Made by a program: the position numbers and the translations under genes. 32,712 nt of DNA from Cytophagales bacterium. GTDB lineage: Bacteria > Bacteroidota > Bacteroidia > Cytophagales > VRUD01. Shown piece by piece: positions 13,963 to 21,791 of the stretch. The notes beneath the pieces were generated by a model. That model did no database searches, was not told the DNA's origin, and saw only the letters and a list, made by a program, of their open reading frames with translations. The DNA lies in assembly GCA_019456305.1 (NCBI GenBank), contig VRUD01000050.1, positions 1 to 32,712 of the forward strand, written 5' to 3'. The number at the start of each line of letters is the position of its first letter. Positions within the stretch are counted from its first letter, which is position 1.

Positions 13963-16341
13963 CTAATCAATCATTCTTTGGAACCCTTTATATTTTGAAA
14001 TCCAGGCATCTTTTATGCCTTTTTTAATTATCTCGTTTAAGCGTGTTTTGGCAGCTTTAAAGTCTCTATATGAACCGGCAAAATATCTGTACCATCCATC
14101 AATGTCTTTTTGTGTTGTAACATCCTGAATTCCCTGAAATCTGAGATCGCTATCCTGTAAAGGTGATCTGGATGCAGCGATCTGAACTTTATAGATAATT
14201 TCTTTGCCCTCAGGCTCTTCTTCAACTTTTTTTACTGTTGTCGCTTCTTCCACTGTTTCTTTTTCTGTTTCAACTATTGACGGATTATCAATCCGTCCTA
14301 CTACTGACGGATCATCAATCTGTCCTACATCTTCTTTTGGTTCTTCTTTCGGCTTTTTACTTTTTTTCTTTTTTTTAGATTTTTTTTCCTGACCTGCCTG
14401 CGCTGAAGCTTCCCGACCTTCGGCACGGGACAGGTCTGCAGGCAGGTCAGGATTAGGTTTTGTAGTATCTTCTTTTGTAGGAATATTCCCGATTGACTCG
14501 GGATCAACGTCCCCGCCTACTGTATCTTCTTGCATGCGTTTGAGTTCCGCTTCTATTTCTTCCTGGGTATAATCTATCTTTTTTTCAACTTCAGCCTTTT
14601 CTTCAGTTTCAGGTTCTGTTTCGTATACTTCTTCTAATATAGCTAATGCTTTTTGTTTTGTTGTTTCTGGTTCTTCCTCTACCTTTGTTTCAATTTCTTC
14701 TTCTTTGTCATCGTCACCGTATTGTTTTTCTCCTGCTATTGCAATATCTTCTGCCTGTGTTTCCTCTATTTCCTTATCTATTTTGGCTGTTACTTCATCT
14801 TTAAGTTCATCTTGTTCTTCTTCTGCTGCTTTGACTACTTCCAAACTATCTGGCATTTCCTTCGCTTTGGTTTTTTCTTGTTTTTTAAGCCTTTTTGGTT
14901 TTTCTGTTCCCTCAGCTTTATCTTCCTTTTCTTCCAATTTGTTGTCGCTATTGTCATCGTCATAATCATTGTATTGTTTCTCGTCTGCTGTTGTCACCTT
15001 TTCCAGATCAACAGGTTCTTCTTTTAGTACAGAGGACCAGGATGCAACGATCTCTACTCTCCTGTTTTGCTTTCTTCCTATAAGTATAGAATTATCTGAA
15101 ATGGGTTTGGTTTCTCCATAATATTTTATTGTAATTCTATCAGGCTCAGCCTCTACAGAGAAAAATCTTTTTACTGCGCTGGCACGTTTTTTAGATAATA
15201 CCAGATTAGTTTCAGCATTGCCAACATTGTCAGTATAACCGGATATGGTGATACGATAATTGGATTTTTTACTAATAAGCTGGATGAGTTCTTCCAAAGA
15301 GGCATAAGAAGCAATTTCAATGATATCACTTCCGGATTTAAATTCTAAGTCTTTAATAGGAGCATTTAAAAACTCTTCAATACTGAGTTCAGGGGTTAAT
15401 GATGAACGGTACAGATCTATTTCTACTCTTCTATTTTTTTGCCTTGAAGAGGCAGTTTTATTAGAAACAACAGGTTTTACTTCACCATAATATCTAACAA
15501 TAATTTTGTTTTTTACATCCTTGTTAGCAAGAAATTTTTTCACTGCAATAGCCCGTCTGTAAGAAAGGGATAAATTGTTTTGGTCGCTTCCAACATTATC
15601 CGTATGGCCTGTTAGTTCAATACCCCATTCAGGGTTTCCCATGAGCAGTTCACCTAATTTTTCCAGCGAGACATAGGACTCCTGCCTTATAATATCACTT
15701 CCAAATTCAAACTCCAGGTTTTGGTATGCAGTCCTTACAATTCCTTCTTCTTTCAGGCGCTTGAGCTCTTCTTTCGTTAGGGTTTTTATTATAACTCTTT
15801 TGGGTCTTTCCTGCGGCTTGACTTCGTGTTCCTCATCTGTTATGGTTTTTTCTTCATCCGGTTTAGCTTCCTGCACCTCATCTGTATAGGCAATTAATTC
15901 CTCACGATAACCGGTAGAAACGACAGGCAAAGTTCTTCCTATAGATGTAAGATAAAGTGTACCTCGTAGATTATTTAAAAGATACTGAAATTTGTCAGCT
16001 GGTGATTCTACACCAGCTATATTATCATCTACAACCACCAAATATGAAATAGTAAATTCACTTTCAGGGGGCAATGAACTCCATAATATTTCGAGATCCG
16101 GAACATTAAATGAATATGTCCCGTTTATTAATTCAATAGGCGTAACGGTACACCCCGGTGGTAATTTTTGTTGTAATTGTGCAACACCTCCGATAGTGCC
16201 TTTGTTTATGGTTATTTCTACTATATACCCTTCAACCGGTTGATCAGAGTAGCGTATCTTTTGTAAAGCAGATACTTCATCACTATATGCCTTAAAACAG
16301 ACTAAACTCACTAAGCTTAAAAGCAAAATTATATTCTTCAT
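13963..16341 (-). CDS. Exported protein with two OmpA domains and a SPOR domain
   Basis: A 792-residue envelope protein. Residues 1-20 are a signal peptide. Residues 25-135 form a beta-rich domain seen in Bacteroidota envelope proteins (GGVAQLQQKLPPGCTV, ILWSSLPPESEFTISY). Two OmpA peptidoglycan-binding domains follow, at about 208-310 (ELTGHTDNVG, KNRRVEIDL) and 332-433 (TISGYTDNVG, QNRRVEIVA). A long acidic, lysine-rich low-complexity region (about 440-710) precedes a C-terminal SPOR domain (about 713-792: IIYKVQIAASRS, YRYFAGSYRDFKAAKTRL) that would bind glycan strands. The linker has taken up GC-rich palindromes at residues about 613-619, 630-652 and 673-688. It is probably a periplasmic scaffold linking wall and envelope; its exact role is unknown. 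It is transcribed towards the MITE-like element. Confidence 0.9.
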   Translation of the reverse strand: MKNIILLLSLVSLVCFKAYSDEVSALQKIRYSDQPVEGYIVEITINKGTIGGVAQLQQKLPPGCTVTPIELINGTYSFNVPDLEILWSSLPPESEFTISYLVVVDDNIAGVESPADKFQYLLNNLRGTLYLTSIGRTLPVVSTGYREELIAYTDEVQEAKPDEEKTITDEEHEVKPQERPKRVIIKTLTKEELKRLKEEGIVRTAYQNLEFEFGSDIIRQESYVSLEKLGELLMGNPEWGIELTGHTDNVGSDQNNLSLSYRRAIAVKKFLANKDVKNKIIVRYYGEVKPVVSNKTASSRQKNRRVEIDLYRSSLTPELSIEEFLNAPIKDLEFKSGSDIIEIASYASLEELIQLISKKSNYRITISGYTDNVGNAETNLVLSKKRASAVKRFFSVEAEPDRITIKYYGETKPISDNSILIGRKQNRRVEIVASWSSVLKEEPVDLEKVTTADEKQYNDYDDDNSDNKLEEKEDKAEGTEKPKRLKKQEKTKAKEMPDSLEVVKAAEEEQDELKDEVTAKIDKEIEETQAEDIAIAGEKQYGDDDKEEEIETKVEEEPETTKQKALAILEEVYETEPETEEKAEVEKKIDYTQEEIEAELKRMQEDTVGGDVDPESIGNIPTKEDTTKPNPDLPADLSRAEGREASAQAGQEKKSKKKKKSKKPKEEPKEDVGQIDDPSVVGRIDNPSIVETEKETVEEATTVKKVEEEPEGKEIIYKVQIAASRSPLQDSDLRFQGIQDVTTQKDIDGWYRYFAGSYRDFKAAKTRLNEIIKKGIKDAWISKYKGFQRMID
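14279..14324 (-). repeat. Two tandem GACGGATT palindromes in the OmpA/SPOR linker
   Basis: GACGGATT-ATC-AATCCGTC (14279-14297) is a perfect palindrome. A degenerate copy follows 27 bases on (14306-14324). Together they encode VGQIDDPSV and VGRIDNPSI as a nine-residue tandem repeat. A related palindrome lies at 16435-16451 in this gene's leader. Confidence 0.6.
14387..14452 (-). repeat. In-frame palindromic element in the OmpA/SPOR gene (66 bp)
   Basis: Perfect 14-bp arms TCCTGACCTGCCTG (14387-14400) and CAGGCAGGTCAGGA (14439-14452) enclose a core with TCCCG, ten bases, CGGGACAGG. The length is a multiple of three. It encodes PDLPADLSRAEGREASAQAG within a lysine-rich linker. Core and frame match the dnaX element at 5082-5138. 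Confidence 0.8.
14487..14503 (-). repeat. TCCCGA-TTGAC-TCGGGA palindrome
   Basis: A 17-base perfect palindrome with a five-base spacer, inside the OmpA/SPOR coding region (encoding DPESIGN). It shares half-sites with 3780-3795 and 21270-21285. Confidence 0.6.
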
Positions 16342-16434
16342 CGTAATAAGTGTTTATGGCTATCCATACGTAATTAACCCGATTAATATTTTCCTGCTGA
16401 AAGCAGTTTTATTTGTAAACATTTCTACTACTGC

Positions 16435-16451
16435 ACGGATTGACAATCCGT
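16435..16451. repeat. ACGGATTG-A-CAATCCGT palindrome
   Basis: A perfect 8-bp inverted repeat around one base in the 208-base gap between the divergent OmpA/SPOR and cyclase genes. It falls at the predicted start of the OmpA/SPOR transcript and resembles the palindromes inside that gene at 14279-14324. The rest of the gap is AT-rich leader sequence. Confidence 0.55.
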
Positions 16452-16459
16452 TTTACAGG

Positions 16460-16491
16460 CAAATTTAAACTAAATTTATAAAATTGTCAAG
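16460..16491 (-). promoter_or_regulatory. Probable promoter of the OmpA/SPOR gene
   Basis: On the minus strand TAAATTTG (16467-16460) matches TAnnTTTG, and CTTG lies 20 bases upstream (16491-16488). The leader would be about 110 bases and would begin around the ACGGATTG palindrome. Confidence 0.5.
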
Positions 16492-16549
16492 AAAGTAAAA
16501 TAGTTTGACAAACTTAAAAAAAATATGTAGAACTTTGTGATTTAAGGTT

Positions 16550-17377
16550 ATGATCAATAAACTTTCATTTGAATATAATGGGAAAAAATTCCATTTTGAC
16601 CCAAAAAAACCCATTGACGTCTCAATTCCATTAAGAGAAGGAGACAATAATGTCAATTCTTTCCGGGCAGAACCGGTATTATTTGAGACTATAAGGTCTG
16701 GGGGTTTTACCGGGAGTGTCAAAGAAGGCGGATCATGTAATTATAAAAAAGTACAAATTACGCCTCACGGAAACGGTACGCACACCGAATGTTATGGACA
16801 TATTTCACCTGATGAAAGCGCTACTATTAATAATTGTTTAAAGGAGTTTATCTTCTTCGCAGAATTAATATCCATAGCTCCTCAAAAGCAAGATAATGGT
16901 GATAGAATAATAACTTTTGAAGATTTTAAAGCGAAAAAGGATGATAAACACCCTGAGGCATTGATCATCAGGACATTGCCTAATTTTGAAGCAAAGAAGA
17001 TCTGCCAATACTCTGGCACCAATCCGCCATACCTCGACCCGGAGATCTGCCGATACTTATGCTCTATATATGTAAAGCATTTGTTAATTGACCTGCCATC
17101 TGTTGATAAAGAAGATGATGGAGGCATACTAAAAGCACATCACGAGTTCTGGCAGTTTGCATCCCCTGTAAATGCAGGGCAGGCAGGTGTGCCCTCTTCC
17201 CGCCTCTTCTTAAAAGGGGGTAAACCTGATACCACAAGAAAAGATTGTACGATCACAGAATTGATCTACGTAGCGGATAACATTCCAGATGGCCAATATT
17301 TATTAAATCTACAAATAACCAGTATGGAATCAGATGCAAGTCCCTCTAAACCTATACTCTATAAATTAGGCATTTAA
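16550..17377 (+). CDS. Cyclase-family metal-dependent hydrolase (kynurenine formamidase-like)
   Basis: Member of the cyclase family (PF04199), which includes kynurenine formamidase and related amide or ester hydrolases. The 275 residues contain the signature HGNGTHTECYGH (73-84), the family's HxGTHxDxPxH metal-binding motif with Glu-Cys in place of the usual Asp-x-Pro. Other family features are DVSIPLREGDNNV (23-35), LLIDLPSVDKE and the C-terminal RKDCTITELIYV. The substrate cannot be read from sequence. No other tryptophan-degradation gene is near, so the formamidase role is only one possibility. A locally GC-rich stretch (about 17165-17225: NAGQAGVPSSRLF) could be a degraded palindromic insertion. 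It converges with the next gene, leaving 6 bases. Confidence 0.85.
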   Translation: MINKLSFEYNGKKFHFDPKKPIDVSIPLREGDNNVNSFRAEPVLFETIRSGGFTGSVKEGGSCNYKKVQITPHGNGTHTECYGHISPDESATINNCLKEFIFFAELISIAPQKQDNGDRIITFEDFKAKKDDKHPEALIIRTLPNFEAKKICQYSGTNPPYLDPEICRYLCSIYVKHLLIDLPSVDKEDDGGILKAHHEFWQFASPVNAGQAGVPSSRLFLKGGKPDTTRKDCTITELIYVADNIPDGQYLLNLQITSMESDASPSKPILYKLGI

Positions 17378-17383
17378 AAAGAA

Positions 17384-19960
17384 TCACTCAATGATTATCT
17401 TCTTATTTATTGCTTTTATGTTCGGGATAATTACCTGCAAATAATAAATACCTCTTGAATGATCTTTTAATTTAATTTCTTTCCTGAAAGTACCCGATAA
17501 TTGTTTGATATTTTCATTGTAAATCAGTTTGCCACTGGCATTAAAAAGCGCTACCTCCACATTCTGAACATTGGGCAAATTCAACTCTATGACGAACGCC
17601 CCCGCATTGGGATTTGGATATACCTTTAATTGGTATTTGCTGAATAAGGATTGATCAATGCCAGTAAGAATAACCGTTACCGAATCGCAAATAGTAGAGT
17701 CTTTTCCACAAACACTGGTTACTGTCAGGCAAACGTAATAAGCACTATCAACCAAAGAATAGATATTCAGTGGACTTGCAATGTTATCGGTATTCCCATC
17801 CCCAAAATTCCAGAACCAGCTTACAGCATTTGAAGAAGAATCAAAAAAACTGACAGTTGAGAATGTAACATTATAACCGAATTTTGCAACAGGAACAGGA
17901 CAAGAGATCGTTACGGAATCGCAAAAAACAGAATCTTTGCCGCAAACATTGGTTGCTGTCAAACAAACATAATACGAACTATCAGCGGGAGGATAGGTAT
18001 GCGGGGGACTGGCAACAGTAGTATCGGTGCCGTCACCAAAATTCCAGAACCAGCTTACAGCATTCATCGAAGAATCTGCAAAATTAACCGTTAAGCCCGA
18101 ATCAACATAGCTAAATTTTGCAACCGGAGCAGGGCATATAATGGTTATTGAATCACAGATAGTAGAATCTTTACCGCAGGCATTGGTTACTGTAAGGCAA
18201 GCAACGTAAACACTATCAGCAAAAGCGTAGGTGTGTTGGGTACCGGCTGAGGTATCGGTATTGCCGTCTCCAAATTCCCAGTAATAGCTTACAGCGTTTT
18301 GGGAGGAATCGGCAAAATTGACTGTAAATACTGAATCCATATAGGAAAATTTAGCAACCGGAGCAGGGCAGCCAAGCTGTACCGTCTGACAGATCGTATC
18401 AACGTCACAAGGGTTTGTACCAATCAAACAAACTGTATAAGTACTATCTGCAACAGGATAGGTATGCTGTGGATTAGCCACTGAATCTGTGTTCCCGTCT
18501 CCAAAATCCCAATAGTATGTACCAGCATTTACAGATGAATCTGTAAAGCTAACCGTAAAAGTAGTATCAATTGTATAGCCAAAATTAACAACCGGAGGAT
18601 AATCACAGCCTAATTTGGCTACGAAAATATCAAAGTTTGATGCGATAAGCGTGTCGTTACCAAACAGTTGAGTGCCCCCGAAATAACCGGCAATATAGCT
18701 ATTACCATACTTGTCAATACTAATTCCATTTCCTCTATCGTCAACACCTGTACCGCTTACGTGTTTAGCCCATAATATATTGCCTGCCAGATCATATTTT
18801 ACTACAAATATATCACGGGAAACCGTAGAGACAAGCGTGTCGGAACCAAAAATTGCTGTGCCTGAAAAATAACCTGTTAGATAAATAGATAAGGAATCAT
18901 CACTGACTATGGATTGTCCACTTTCAAGAGAGGAACTACTCCCATTGCTTTTTACCCATAAAAGATTACCGGCAGCATCGTATTTTGCTATGAATATATC
19001 ATCTGCACCGGCAGAGATCAATGTATCAGAGCCGTTACCAAAGATAGCTGTATCCGTGAAAAAACCGGTAAGGTAAGCATTACCAAAGCCATCTGTACTA
19101 ATTGCGTTTGCCCGATCAGCCAGGCTTCCGCCAGCCGATTTTGCCCATAGAAAAGTACCTGATGAATCATATTTTGCAATAAACGTATCCCAATTTCCTG
19201 CACTCACAAGTGTATCAGTGATACCAAAGATAGCTGTGCTTTGAAAAATACCTGAAAGGTAAATATTGCCGAAAGGGTCAATAGCTACTCCTGTACCACG
19301 GTCGTTTCCTGTTGACCCTGCCTGCTTTACCCATACCAGGTTACCAAACGAATCATATTTTGCCAAAAATATATCTTTTAGATCAGAACTTGTCAATGTG
19401 TCGGTGCTGCTAAATGTACAAACACCTGTAAAATGGCCTGTAATGTAAACATAACCCAGGTCATCTTGATCAATTCCCCAGCTAACATCATTACCTGTAC
19501 CACCTGCCATTTTAGCCCAAAGTAAATTTCCTGCTGAATTATATTTTGCTATGAATATATCATTAACATTAACTCCATTACTTATTAAGGTATCAGTTCC
19601 AAAGATGGTTGTATCTCTAAAATTACCGGTTATATATGCATTTCCTAAGTCATCAGTAATTATTCCCAATGCTCTGTCAGCCCCAGTTCCTCCTGCACTT
19701 TTTGCCCATTGAACAAACCCTGTTGGGTCATACTTTGCGATGAATATATCTGAGTTGCCAGCACTTACAATGGTATCTACACCTATGAACAGTGTATCTG
19801 CGAAATCTCCCGTTATATAGATATTCGCTGCGGTATCAATACTGATCCCATAACCATGATCAGCCAATGTTCCACCTACCTTTTTAGACCATTTCCAAGT
19901 TTGAGCGAACGAGGAATTGAAGATTGAAAATAAAACGATGGTAAAGATTATTTTTTTCAT
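17384..19960 (-). CDS. T9SS cargo: SBBP propeller, four PKD domains, type-A sorting domain
   Basis: A secreted or cell-surface protein of 858 residues. The frame can be extended to 20026, but a signal peptide (MKKIIFTIVLFSIFNSSFAQ) begins at the ATG at 19960, so that start is chosen. Residues 25-450 hold seven SBBP-type repeats (GxAYITGxF, then DIFIAKYDxxGNLLWAK), probably a seven-bladed propeller. Four PKD domains follow (about 455-765; FGDGNTD...HTYxxADS...CLTVTN), each with cysteines likely to form disulfides. A T9SS type-A sorting domain ends the protein (KVYPNPNAGAFVIEL...NKKIIIE). It should be exported by Sec, cross the outer membrane through T9SS and be attached or released. The ligand is unknown. 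A TATTTTTG at 20024-20031 is a weak -7 candidate. Confidence 0.93.
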   Translation of the reverse strand: MKKIIFTIVLFSIFNSSFAQTWKWSKKVGGTLADHGYGISIDTAANIYITGDFADTLFIGVDTIVSAGNSDIFIAKYDPTGFVQWAKSAGGTGADRALGIITDDLGNAYITGNFRDTTIFGTDTLISNGVNVNDIFIAKYNSAGNLLWAKMAGGTGNDVSWGIDQDDLGYVYITGHFTGVCTFSSTDTLTSSDLKDIFLAKYDSFGNLVWVKQAGSTGNDRGTGVAIDPFGNIYLSGIFQSTAIFGITDTLVSAGNWDTFIAKYDSSGTFLWAKSAGGSLADRANAISTDGFGNAYLTGFFTDTAIFGNGSDTLISAGADDIFIAKYDAAGNLLWVKSNGSSSSLESGQSIVSDDSLSIYLTGYFSGTAIFGSDTLVSTVSRDIFVVKYDLAGNILWAKHVSGTGVDDRGNGISIDKYGNSYIAGYFGGTQLFGNDTLIASNFDIFVAKLGCDYPPVVNFGYTIDTTFTVSFTDSSVNAGTYYWDFGDGNTDSVANPQHTYPVADSTYTVCLIGTNPCDVDTICQTVQLGCPAPVAKFSYMDSVFTVNFADSSQNAVSYYWEFGDGNTDTSAGTQHTYAFADSVYVACLTVTNACGKDSTICDSITIICPAPVAKFSYVDSGLTVNFADSSMNAVSWFWNFGDGTDTTVASPPHTYPPADSSYYVCLTATNVCGKDSVFCDSVTISCPVPVAKFGYNVTFSTVSFFDSSSNAVSWFWNFGDGNTDNIASPLNIYSLVDSAYYVCLTVTSVCGKDSTICDSVTVILTGIDQSLFSKYQLKVYPNPNAGAFVIELNLPNVQNVEVALFNASGKLIYNENIKQLSGTFRKEIKLKDHSRGIYYLQVIIPNIKAINKKIIIE

Positions 19961-20033
19961 GATCAGTGTGATTGTATGTTGTTGAGTTTGATTGGTACGA
20001 TGTTTATTCAAGGCGCAAGTATACAAAAATAAA

Positions 20034-20250
20034 TTGATACCTAAAAATCTAAATTAAAAAAAACAACTTAAATTGTAAGCATTATTAACATCATGCACCA
20101 AATTATCAGTTACTGGATGCTGGTTACTGGGTGCTGGTTGACCCTATTATTATTAATTTTTTACTTTTACGGCAACTAAATTAAGGAAGTATCATAACAT
20201 TTACATCACTTTTCTTTCTTTTTAATTTAGATTTTTAGGTGATATATCAA
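20034..20250. mobile_element. 217-base element bounded by inverted repeats
   Basis: This fills most of the 297-base gap between the PKD cargo gene and the following glycosyltransferase. CCTAAAAATCTAAATT (from 20040) plus five further A is repeated perfectly inverted at 20219-20239, giving 21-bp arms. The outermost TTGATA (20034-20039) and TATCAA (20245-20250) also match. It encloses the CTGG-word array and no coding frame. It could be a degenerate MITE-like insertion. I see no clear target duplication. Confidence 0.45.
20107..20140. repeat. Short-word array CTGGATG / CTGGTTA
   Basis: The words TTACTGGATGCTGG and TTACTGGGTGCTGG repeat head to tail within the inverted-repeat-bounded element. 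No coding potential is evident. Confidence 0.5.
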
Positions 20251-20257
20251 GTACTTT

Positions 20258-21724
20258 TTACAACATAAATGTTGTTTTACAAATTTCTATCAAAAATTGA
20301 TACCTGTTTGCTTCATAATGACCTTTTAAGAAATTTTTAATATCTGCCTGAACCAAAGAAAAATTATTTTTTAAAAAATTGATGGCTTCCATATATTCTT
20401 CAAGAGATGAACATTTCCGGATAATATTTTGCGGTGCATCAATTAAATATTTCAAATCTGCATTTACAATAGGAATACCATAGCTCAACAGATTAAATAT
20501 CCTGTTGCTGACCGTAATTGAATGGTTATTTTTAAAATTAAGATCATAAGGAATAATCGAGCAGCAAACGTCATCAAAATCAATATTTTGAATATCGCAA
20601 GATGGTAATAGTTCAAAATTCTTAAAGTTAAGCAGGTAACGTATTTGTTTACGAACATTTTTGGCTACCGGCCCTATAAATCTTAGCTTAATTTTGGCTT
20701 GAGCAAGGTTGGTGATTATTTTCCAGTCAAGCTTATTGTTGATATATCCGTAATAGAGGACTACCTCCCGCATATCACCTTCCGACTTCCTCTCCTCCTC
20801 ACCCCCTAGCCCCCTCTCCACTGTCGTGGAGAGGGGGAGCAAGTGAGTGGAAATAGATGAGAAAGATTGGGGTTTTTGGTATAGCTTTTCAGCCCAGGGA
20901 AAGAACAGGTAGGTATTTTTGTTATATTTTTTCATTTTTTTTAATAAAGGATATGACACGGTAAGAACGATATCTGAGTTCATGCAGGTTTGCCGGATCT
21001 GATCCCTGGCTGATCTTTTCATCCAAAACTTTGCTTTCACTTCAAAATCATCATTGATGATGGTTGCAATGGGAGCATTAGGAAAGAGGTTTTTTAAGAA
21101 GTAATAATCATAGTTAAAATTTATTATGAGGTCTGGTGGGATGTTAGACCCGCCTGCCATAGGCCTTTGGCGGGCAGGTGTTGGATGCTTGCCCCGTAGC
21201 GAGGTACGAGCGTATCGGGGTTGGATATTAGATGTTAGATGTTTACCCTGTTGGATTTTTACCCCGTGATCCCGAGTACTCGGGACTATTTCACCTGGGT
21301 CTGTTTTATCCAACTGGGGTTTGTTATTGTTATTCAGTATTTTATTAATGTATTTTAATTCGTAATATTCGTTTAATTTTCTAAGTAACCTGAAAGGCCT
21401 TAACTGGTGATGAAGTAATTCAGGATGGGAATAAAAATGGATGCCTTCCTCTAATCTAGCAAGAACTTTCCTATCCCGGGTACCCGGGATAGGAAAGTTA
21501 GTATAATTTTTTTCAAAAAAAATGATATTATGACCGTTTTTTTTTAGCAGCCTTGTTAATTGATGTCGTAACCGGGGAGGTTCTTGCCATTTTGTTTTTG
21601 AAAAAATAATGATGTTTTTAAACACCTCACCCCCATCCCCTCTCCTGCCTGTCCCGATTTTTTCGGGGAAGGAAAGGAGGGAAGAGGATTCTTTTTTTAT
21701 AGTAGAATTAATCATTTTTTTCAT
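20258..21724 (-). CDS. Glycosyltransferase (GT4-like) with several in-frame palindromic insertions
   Basis: Probably transfers a sugar in surface polysaccharide assembly. The N-terminal Rossmann part begins NIIIFSKTKWQEPPRLRHQL and continues LLKKNGHNIIFFEKNY. The C-terminal half has VVLYYGYINNKLDW and the donor-loop-like segment ITVSNRIFNLLSYGIPIVN. At 488 residues it is about 100 longer than usual for such enzymes. The excess sits in GC-rich islands with palindromic DNA that encode unusual Arg/Gly/Pro-rich peptides: about 15-29, 76-87 (a 36-base perfect palindrome), 147-193 and 290-317. Activity is uncertain with these insertions, but the frame is fully open. The ATG at 21724 overlaps the remnant of another glycosyltransferase gene. 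Confidence 0.8.
   Translation of the reverse strand: MKKMINSTIKKESSSLLSFPEKIGTGRRGDGGEVFKNIIIFSKTKWQEPPRLRHQLTRLLKKNGHNIIFFEKNYTNFPIPGTRDRKVLARLEEGIHFYSHPELLHHQLRPFRLLRKLNEYYELKYINKILNNNNKPQLDKTDPGEIVPSTRDHGVKIQQGKHLTSNIQPRYARTSLRGKHPTPARQRPMAGGSNIPPDLIINFNYDYYFLKNLFPNAPIATIINDDFEVKAKFWMKRSARDQIRQTCMNSDIVLTVSYPLLKKMKKYNKNTYLFFPWAEKLYQKPQSFSSISTHLLPLSTTVERGLGGEEERKSEGDMREVVLYYGYINNKLDWKIITNLAQAKIKLRFIGPVAKNVRKQIRYLLNFKNFELLPSCDIQNIDFDDVCCSIIPYDLNFKNNHSITVSNRIFNLLSYGIPIVNADLKYLIDAPQNIIRKCSSLEEYMEAINFLKNNFSLVQADIKNFLKGHYEANRYQFLIEICKTTFML
20810..20837 (-). repeat. CCCCCTCTCCAC palindrome in a glycosyltransferase gene
   Basis: A perfect 12-bp stem with loop TGTC, within a GC-rich island running from about 20780 to 20845. 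Its frame encodes LPLSTTVERGLGGEEERK, unlike the surrounding AT-rich coding sequence. Confidence 0.7.
21148..21220 (-). repeat. Two adjacent imperfect GC-rich palindromes
   Basis: ACCCGCCTGCC (21148-21158) faces GGCGGGCAGGT (21169-21179) with two mismatches. CCCCGTAGCG (from 21192) faces CGTATCGGGG (ending 21220). Both lie within the glycosyltransferase frame and encode an Arg/Pro-rich insertion. Confidence 0.6.
21270..21285 (-). repeat. 16-bp palindrome TCCCGAGTACTCGGGA (second copy)
   Basis: Identical to 3780-3795, but inside a glycosyltransferase gene, where it encodes VPSTRD. Flanking sequences differ, so the palindrome itself is the repeated unit. Confidence 0.7.
21464..21499 (-). repeat. 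36-base perfect palindrome in a coding region
   Basis: AACTTTCCTATCCCGGGT (21464-21481) is followed immediately by its exact reverse complement (21482-21499). It encodes NFPIPGTRDRKV inside the glycosyltransferase. It has no loop, so it is expected to extrude or form a near-perfect RNA hairpin. Confidence 0.8.
21638..21680 (-). repeat. CCTGTCCCGA / TCGGGGAAGG imperfect palindrome
   Basis: The sequence shares CCTGTCCCG with the cores of the dnaX and OmpA/SPOR elements but lies in the opposite orientation relative to its gene. It encodes SFPEKIGTGRRGD near the glycosyltransferase N-terminus. Confidence 0.6.
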
Positions 21725-21791
21725 TCTATAGTTCTACAAATTTATCACACACATTTTTAATTTTATAGTCGTTTAAATTAACCCTTAATCG
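21708..21791 (-). pseudogene. 3'-end remnant of a glycosyltransferase paralogue
   Basis: Read on the minus strand, this stretch encodes RLRVNLNDYKIKNVCDKFVEL, a stop, then NEKND and a stop. It aligns with the last 27 residues of the 390-aa glycosyltransferase at 23488-24660 (RLKVDLNKHNIEHVCNKFIE, then LYNEKSD), with 16 of 27 residues identical and matching DNA around it. The remnant overlaps the stop of the upstream gene and the start of the downstream one, so it is a non-functional scar from duplication or recombination in the cluster. Confidence 0.75.

Noticed and set aside
14653-15027. Phe/Cys-rich 124-codon plus-strand frame
   Set aside because: It is a shadow of the acidic Glu/Lys-rich linker on the minus strand, where GAA/AAA codons read in reverse as TTC/TTT.
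19961-20026. N-terminal extension of the PKD cargo
   Set aside because: A canonical signal peptide begins at the ATG at 19960, and the extension would bury it.
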